DNA of 8,253 nucleotides from Deltaproteobacteria bacterium (lineage in GTDB: Bacteria > Desulfobacterota > WTBG01), in the NCBI GenBank assembly GCA_013139225.1, contig WTBG01000084.1:1-8253 (forward strand), in the 5' to 3' direction. Position 1 is the stretch's first letter. The number at the start of each line of letters is the position of its first letter. A program made the position numbers and the translations under genes. Below the pieces are notes generated by a model that was not told the origin of the DNA, did not search any database, and saw only the letters and a program-made list of their open reading frames with translations. Below, piece after piece: positions 5,601 to 8,253 of this stretch.

Positions 5601-7679
5601 TTATTCTTCTTTACCTGATTCAGCTTTATGTTGAGCTATAATCTGCTCTGACTGTTGACTTGGGAGTTCATGATAATGGGAAAATTCCATAGTAAAAGCA
5701 CCCCTTCCTCCGGTGATAGAAGTCAAATCAGAAGCATATTTCAATACTTCAGCCATAGGAACCTGGGCATTGATTACCTGGCAGTTTATTTTGGGTTCCA
5801 TGCCGAGAACCCTTCCTCTCCTTCCATTAATGTCTCCAATGACGTCTCCCATGCAATCATCGGGTATTGTTATCTCAAGATTTACAATGGGTTCTAATAA
5901 GACAGGTTTTGCATCTTGCATTACTTTTCTGAAGCCCATAGAGGCAGCTATTTTGAAAGCAATATCTGATGAGTCAACATCATGGAACGATCCATCATAG
6001 AGAGTTACTTTAATATCAGTTACAGGATATTTTGCTAAAATACCTTCTTGCATTGATTCCCTTACCCCCTTTTCTACAGAGGGGATATATTGGCGAGGAA
6101 TGACACCTCCCACGATCTTGCTAACAAACTCAAAACCTTTCCCTCTGGGGAGTGGTGCAATTTCCAACCAGGTGTCACCGAACTGTCCTCTTCCTCCCGA
6201 CTGCTTTTTTAATTTTCCCTGGCCTTTTGCAGTTCCCCGCACTGACTCTTTATAAGCAACTTTTGGCGTTTTAACATCCACGTTGACACCAAATTTCCTC
6301 TGCATTTTTTCTATAGCTACATCCAGATGTGTTTGACCCATTCCTACAAGAATAAATTCCTTAGTCTGTTTATCCCGGCGTGTTTTTAGTGTAAAATCTT
6401 CTTCCATCAACCTGGAAAGGGATGAAATGAGTTTATCTTCATCACCCTTGCTTTTTGGTTCGAGAGCCAGTTGCATGACTGGTTCGGGCAGTTCAATTGT
6501 ATTTAAGGTAAATGGTTGCTTGTCATCACACAAAGTATCCCAGGTAGTGGTCTCCTTTAATTTTGCTACAGCAGCTATATCACCAGCAATAGCTGGATTT
6601 ACAGATTTTTGACTTTTCCCTTCGATTTTCAGGATTTGACCAATCCTCTCCTTTGTGCTTTTTGTAGCATTGTAGACAGTGGTATCAGAATTTAAGACGC
6701 CTGATATAACGCGGAATATGGTGAGTTTCCCTGCATATGGGTCAGCTACAGTTTTAAATACAAAGACAGAAAGGGGATCATCCTTCCCTGCACTTCTTTC
6801 CTCTTCATTCTTGGTTGATGGATTAATTCCTTTAAATACTTTGTCAATTGGTGAAGGAAAACAATTGATAATAAAGTCTAAAACTGGCTGTACGCCAATA
6901 TTTTTTGATGCTGAACCGCATAGAACAGGGAATAAGTTGCAGGACACTATACCCTGTTTCAGGCCATTAAAAATCTCATCTGGGGACAACTCTGTTCCTT
7001 CCAGGTACTTTTCTAGTAATTCATCACTGGATTCTGCAATATCTTCAATCATTTTGCTTCTGAATTCTTCTGCCTGGGATTGCATATCTTCAGGTATATT
7101 TTCTTCAACGAATTTTCCGCTGGTATCGTTGCTGAATACCAGAGCCTTCATGGTGATAAGGTTAATGATGCCCCGAAAAGAAGATTCTTCACCTAAGGGG
7201 AGCTGTGTAACCAGAGGTTTTATGCCTAAAATTTTTTCGATACCTGTCAATGCCTGCTTAAAGCTAGCCCTTTCCATATCAATCTTATTAATGAAAATCA
7301 TCCTGGGGAGGGAAAAAGTATCTGCATATTTACAGACTTTTTCTGTCTGTACCTGGACACCGGATACTGCATCGATTAGAACTATTGTGGCATCAACTAC
7401 TTGCAAACAACTCTGAACGTCAGCCAAAAAATTGGAATCACCCGGAGTGTCAATAAGATTGATTTCACACTTTTCCCATTTCAAATGATGCAGGGAAGAA
7501 GTGAGTGTTTTATTTCTTTTAAGTTCCTCTGGTTCAAAATCAAGAAGAGAGGTGCCGTCATCAACCCTTCCCAGTCTAGTATTTACCTTTGCATCAAAGA
7601 GAAAGGCATCGGCAAGTGAAGTTTTCCCAGCACCTCCATGAGCAATGAGAGCAATGTTTCGCAAATCTTTTGTTTCCAT
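5601..7679 (-). CDS. fusA: Elongation factor G-like translational GTPase (EF-G-2 type paralogue)
   Basis: A ribosome-associated GTPase of the EF-G family, 692 residues with all five domains. G domain: G1 AHGGAGKTS (13-21), switch I KRNKTLTSS (54-62) with Thr58, G3 DTPGD (77-81), G4 NKID (131-134), G5 GSASK (255-259). Domain II about 300-385, domain III about 398-472 (GMGQTHLD 446-453), domain IV about 473-592 with GKLKKQSGGRGQFGD (488-502), domain V about 593-690. Domain IV keeps the tip motif YDGSFHDVDSSD, with His566 aligning with E. coli EF-G His583, needed for efficient translocation. In switch II the canonical DTPGHVDF is DTPGDSNF, so the catalytic histidine is replaced by Asp81. The AHGGAGKT P-loop and this substitution point to the EF-G-2 paralogue group (compare Thermus TTHA1498) rather than the main EF-G of the rpsL-rpsG-fusA-tuf operon, so fusA is used here in the broad sense. 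A GAGG Shine-Dalgarno (7687-7690) supports the start. mogA follows with zero spacing. Confidence 0.9.
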   Translation of the reverse strand: METKDLRNIALIAHGGAGKTSLADAFLFDAKVNTRLGRVDDGTSLLDFEPEELKRNKTLTSSLHHLKWEKCEINLIDTPGDSNFLADVQSCLQVVDATIVLIDAVSGVQVQTEKVCKYADTFSLPRMIFINKIDMERASFKQALTGIEKILGIKPLVTQLPLGEESSFRGIINLITMKALVFSNDTSGKFVEENIPEDMQSQAEEFRSKMIEDIAESSDELLEKYLEGTELSPDEIFNGLKQGIVSCNLFPVLCGSASKNIGVQPVLDFIINCFPSPIDKVFKGINPSTKNEEERSAGKDDPLSVFVFKTVADPYAGKLTIFRVISGVLNSDTTVYNATKSTKERIGQILKIEGKSQKSVNPAIAGDIAAVAKLKETTTWDTLCDDKQPFTLNTIELPEPVMQLALEPKSKGDEDKLISSLSRLMEEDFTLKTRRDKQTKEFILVGMGQTHLDVAIEKMQRKFGVNVDVKTPKVAYKESVRGTAKGQGKLKKQSGGRGQFGDTWLEIAPLPRGKGFEFVSKIVGGVIPRQYIPSVEKGVRESMQEGILAKYPVTDIKVTLYDGSFHDVDSSDIAFKIAASMGFRKVMQDAKPVLLEPIVNLEITIPDDCMGDVIGDINGRRGRVLGMEPKINCQVINAQVPMAEVLKYASDLTSITGGRGAFTMEFSHYHELPSQQSEQIIAQHKAESGKEE

Positions 7680-7758
7680 AAGAATTCCTCTTTCTTTTTG
7701 GGTTTAATTTGTTGAATGGCGAATATTTAGATTATTATTGTTCGTTATGCACTATTTT

Positions 7759-7806
7759 CATTTCTGCACTGTATCAAGTGCGGAGTAAACTCCAGCAGGA
7801 ATCCAG
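7759..7806 (+). repeat. Palindromic repeat unit, copy 3, with a 27-base structured loop
   Basis: The outer arms ATTTCTGC (7760-7767) and GCAGGAAT (7795-7802), followed by CCAG, match the arms and tail of the units at 4874-4956. Instead of a 4-base loop there are 27 bases between the arms. A competing internal hairpin is GCACT-GTATCA-AGTGC (7766-7781, extendable to 7764-7783), and GGAGT-AA-ACTCC follows at 7782-7793. It lies between the EF-G-like gene and the small ORF, starting only 3 bases beyond the ORF's stop codon. Confidence 0.6.
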
Positions 7807-7809
7807 AAG

Positions 7810-7920
7810 TTAGCTTAACATTTCCATTGCATGTTTCTTAGCATTCTCTGCCTGCCTCGTTAAATGTTTACCAAGTGAAATGCTTGATCTATCTACACGG
7901 TTAAAATCCTGTTTAATCAT
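7810..7920 (-). CDS. Possible small protein, 36 residues, unknown
   Basis: ATG at 7920-7918 runs 36 codons to TAA at 7812-7810. The peptide starts MIKQDFNRVDRSSISLGKH and ends KKHAMEMLS. It is strongly charged and has no cysteine, membrane segment or signal peptide. From residue 14 to 35 the apolar residues Ile14, Leu16, Leu20, Ala24, Ala27, Ala31 and Leu35 fall every 3-4 positions, as expected of an amphipathic helix. An in-frame stop lies nine codons upstream of the ATG, so it is not the visible tail of a longer frame. I see no Shine-Dalgarno. It is 72 bases downstream of trxB on the same strand. It may be a real small gene, the remnant of a larger one, or a chance ORF; the composition is more protein-like than most short frames here. 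Confidence 0.3.
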   Translation of the reverse strand: MIKQDFNRVDRSSISLGKHLTRQAENAKKHAMEMLS

Positions 7921-7950
7921 GTGTGCTGTGTAGCTTAATACATATTACAC

Positions 7951-7988
7951 AATGGCGGAGCTATTTATCTGGAGCGATCTTCGCCGTT
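7951..7988. other. Short dyad just downstream of trxB
   Basis: AATGGCG (7951-7957) pairs with CGCCGTT (7982-7988); on the plus strand one of seven pairs is a G-T wobble, and on the minus strand it is a C-A mismatch. A competing inner stem GCGA-TCT-TCGC (7974-7984) overlaps it. It starts 4 bases after the trxB stop, but the minus strand has no T-tract behind it, so it is at best a weak or factor-dependent 3' end structure. Confidence 0.25.
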
Positions 7989-7992
7989 AATA

Positions 7993-8253
7993 TTAAACTG
8001 AATTGATATATTTTTCTGCAGCAAAAGCTGCCGTAGAACCATCTCCTACGTCAGTTGCAATTTGCCTTAATAATTTGTTCCTTACATCACCAGCGGCAAA
8101 AACACCTGGTATGGAGGTTTGCATGTTCTCATCGGTTTGGATAAGTCCCTGTTCAGTCAATGATAAAATATTTTTTAACCATTCTGTGTTGGGCTTTAAA
8201 CCGACATAGACAAAAACACCATCTACTTTAAGGGATAACATATTATGATCTTT
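7993..8253 (-). CDS. trxB: Thioredoxin reductase, C-terminal part, cut by window edge
   Basis: This is the last 86 codons of an FAD/NADPH-dependent thioredoxin-disulfide reductase; the frame is open to the right edge, so the ATG at 8241-8239 is an internal Met, not the start. The visible part includes LKVDGVFVYVGLKPNTEWL, the end of the NADPH-binding domain, then TSIPGVFAAGDVR, the hallmark second FAD-contact motif of the TrxB family. The tail reads LLRQIATDVGDGSTAAFAAEKYI, the standard flavin-contacting C-terminal helix. The CxxC redox motif and dinucleotide-binding GxGxxG loops would lie outside the window, so AhpF-like or ferredoxin/flavin-dependent variants of the same fold cannot be strictly excluded. 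A 313-base gap separates it from the EF-G-like gene. Confidence 0.9.
   Translation of the reverse strand, partial: KDHNMLSLKVDGVFVYVGLKPNTEWLKNILSLTEQGLIQTDENMQTSIPGVFAAGDVRNKLLRQIATDVGDGSTAAFAAEKYINSV

Noticed and set aside
6679..7416. Long open frame (245 codons) on the plus strand opposite the EF-G-like gene
   Set aside because: It lies wholly antisense to a clear, motif-complete EF-G homologue; its translation is serine-rich with no recognisable motif, as expected for a shadow frame.
5601..7679. Canonical fusA of the ribosomal str operon
   Set aside because: No rpsL, rpsG or tuf neighbours, and the P-loop and switch II sequences are those of the EF-G-2 type paralogues.
8003..8209. 68-codon plus-strand frame opposite trxB
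   Set aside because: Antisense to the highly conserved C-terminal FAD-binding region of thioredoxin reductase.

Overview
The window is an ordinary-looking bacterial chromosomal segment of moderate A+T content. Every recognisable protein gene lies on the minus strand, so the biological order runs from high to low coordinates: thioredoxin reductase (3' end only), a possible 36-residue small ORF, an EF-G-like translational GTPase, a MogA/MoaB-type molybdopterin adenylyltransferase, a short-form Ppx/GppA phosphatase, IMP dehydrogenase (guaB), GMP synthase (guaA), and the 5' end of DNA polymerase III alpha (dnaE). No tRNA, rRNA, CRISPR array, transposase, phage gene or defence module is visible.

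Layout. 7993-8253: C-terminal 86 codons of trxB. 7680-7992: a 313-base gap holding a possible small ORF (7810-7920), a long-loop palindromic repeat (7759-7806) and a short dyad just after trxB. 5094-7679: EF-G-like gene and mogA, with the stop codon of the first directly abutting the start of the second. 4701-5093: a 393-base gap dominated by a roughly 308-base composite repeat, with inverted arrays of a 7-base repeat at its ends and two inverted palindromic units inside. 3747-4700: ppx/gppA. 3516-3746: 231-base leader with a candidate promoter and dyad. 1-3515: guaB, guaA and dnaE spaced 9 and 6 bases apart, almost certainly one operon.

How the genes relate. GuaB (IMP to XMP) and GuaA (XMP to GMP) are consecutive steps of de novo guanine nucleotide synthesis, and dnaE is co-transcribed behind them. 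A Ppx/GppA-family enzyme, which in other bacteria acts on polyphosphate or pppGpp, lies immediately upstream. The EF-G-like GTPase and MogA share a transcript but have no known functional link.

Organism. The proteins are full length with conserved motifs. The EF-G is the paralogous type with an AHGGAGKT P-loop, resembling the EF-G-2 group seen in Thermus and many deep or Gram-negative lineages. Palindromic GTCATTCC...GGATCCAG repeats in intergenic spaces, moderate GC and patchy Shine-Dalgarno use would fit a Planctomycetota (for example anammox-type Brocadiales), Nitrospirota or Desulfobacterota genome. This assignment is inference and weak.

I did not find a clear new biological system. The most unusual items are the composite inverted repeat element, the three-copy palindromic repeat family with GNRA-type loops, the EF-G lacking the switch II histidine, and the small ORF behind trxB.
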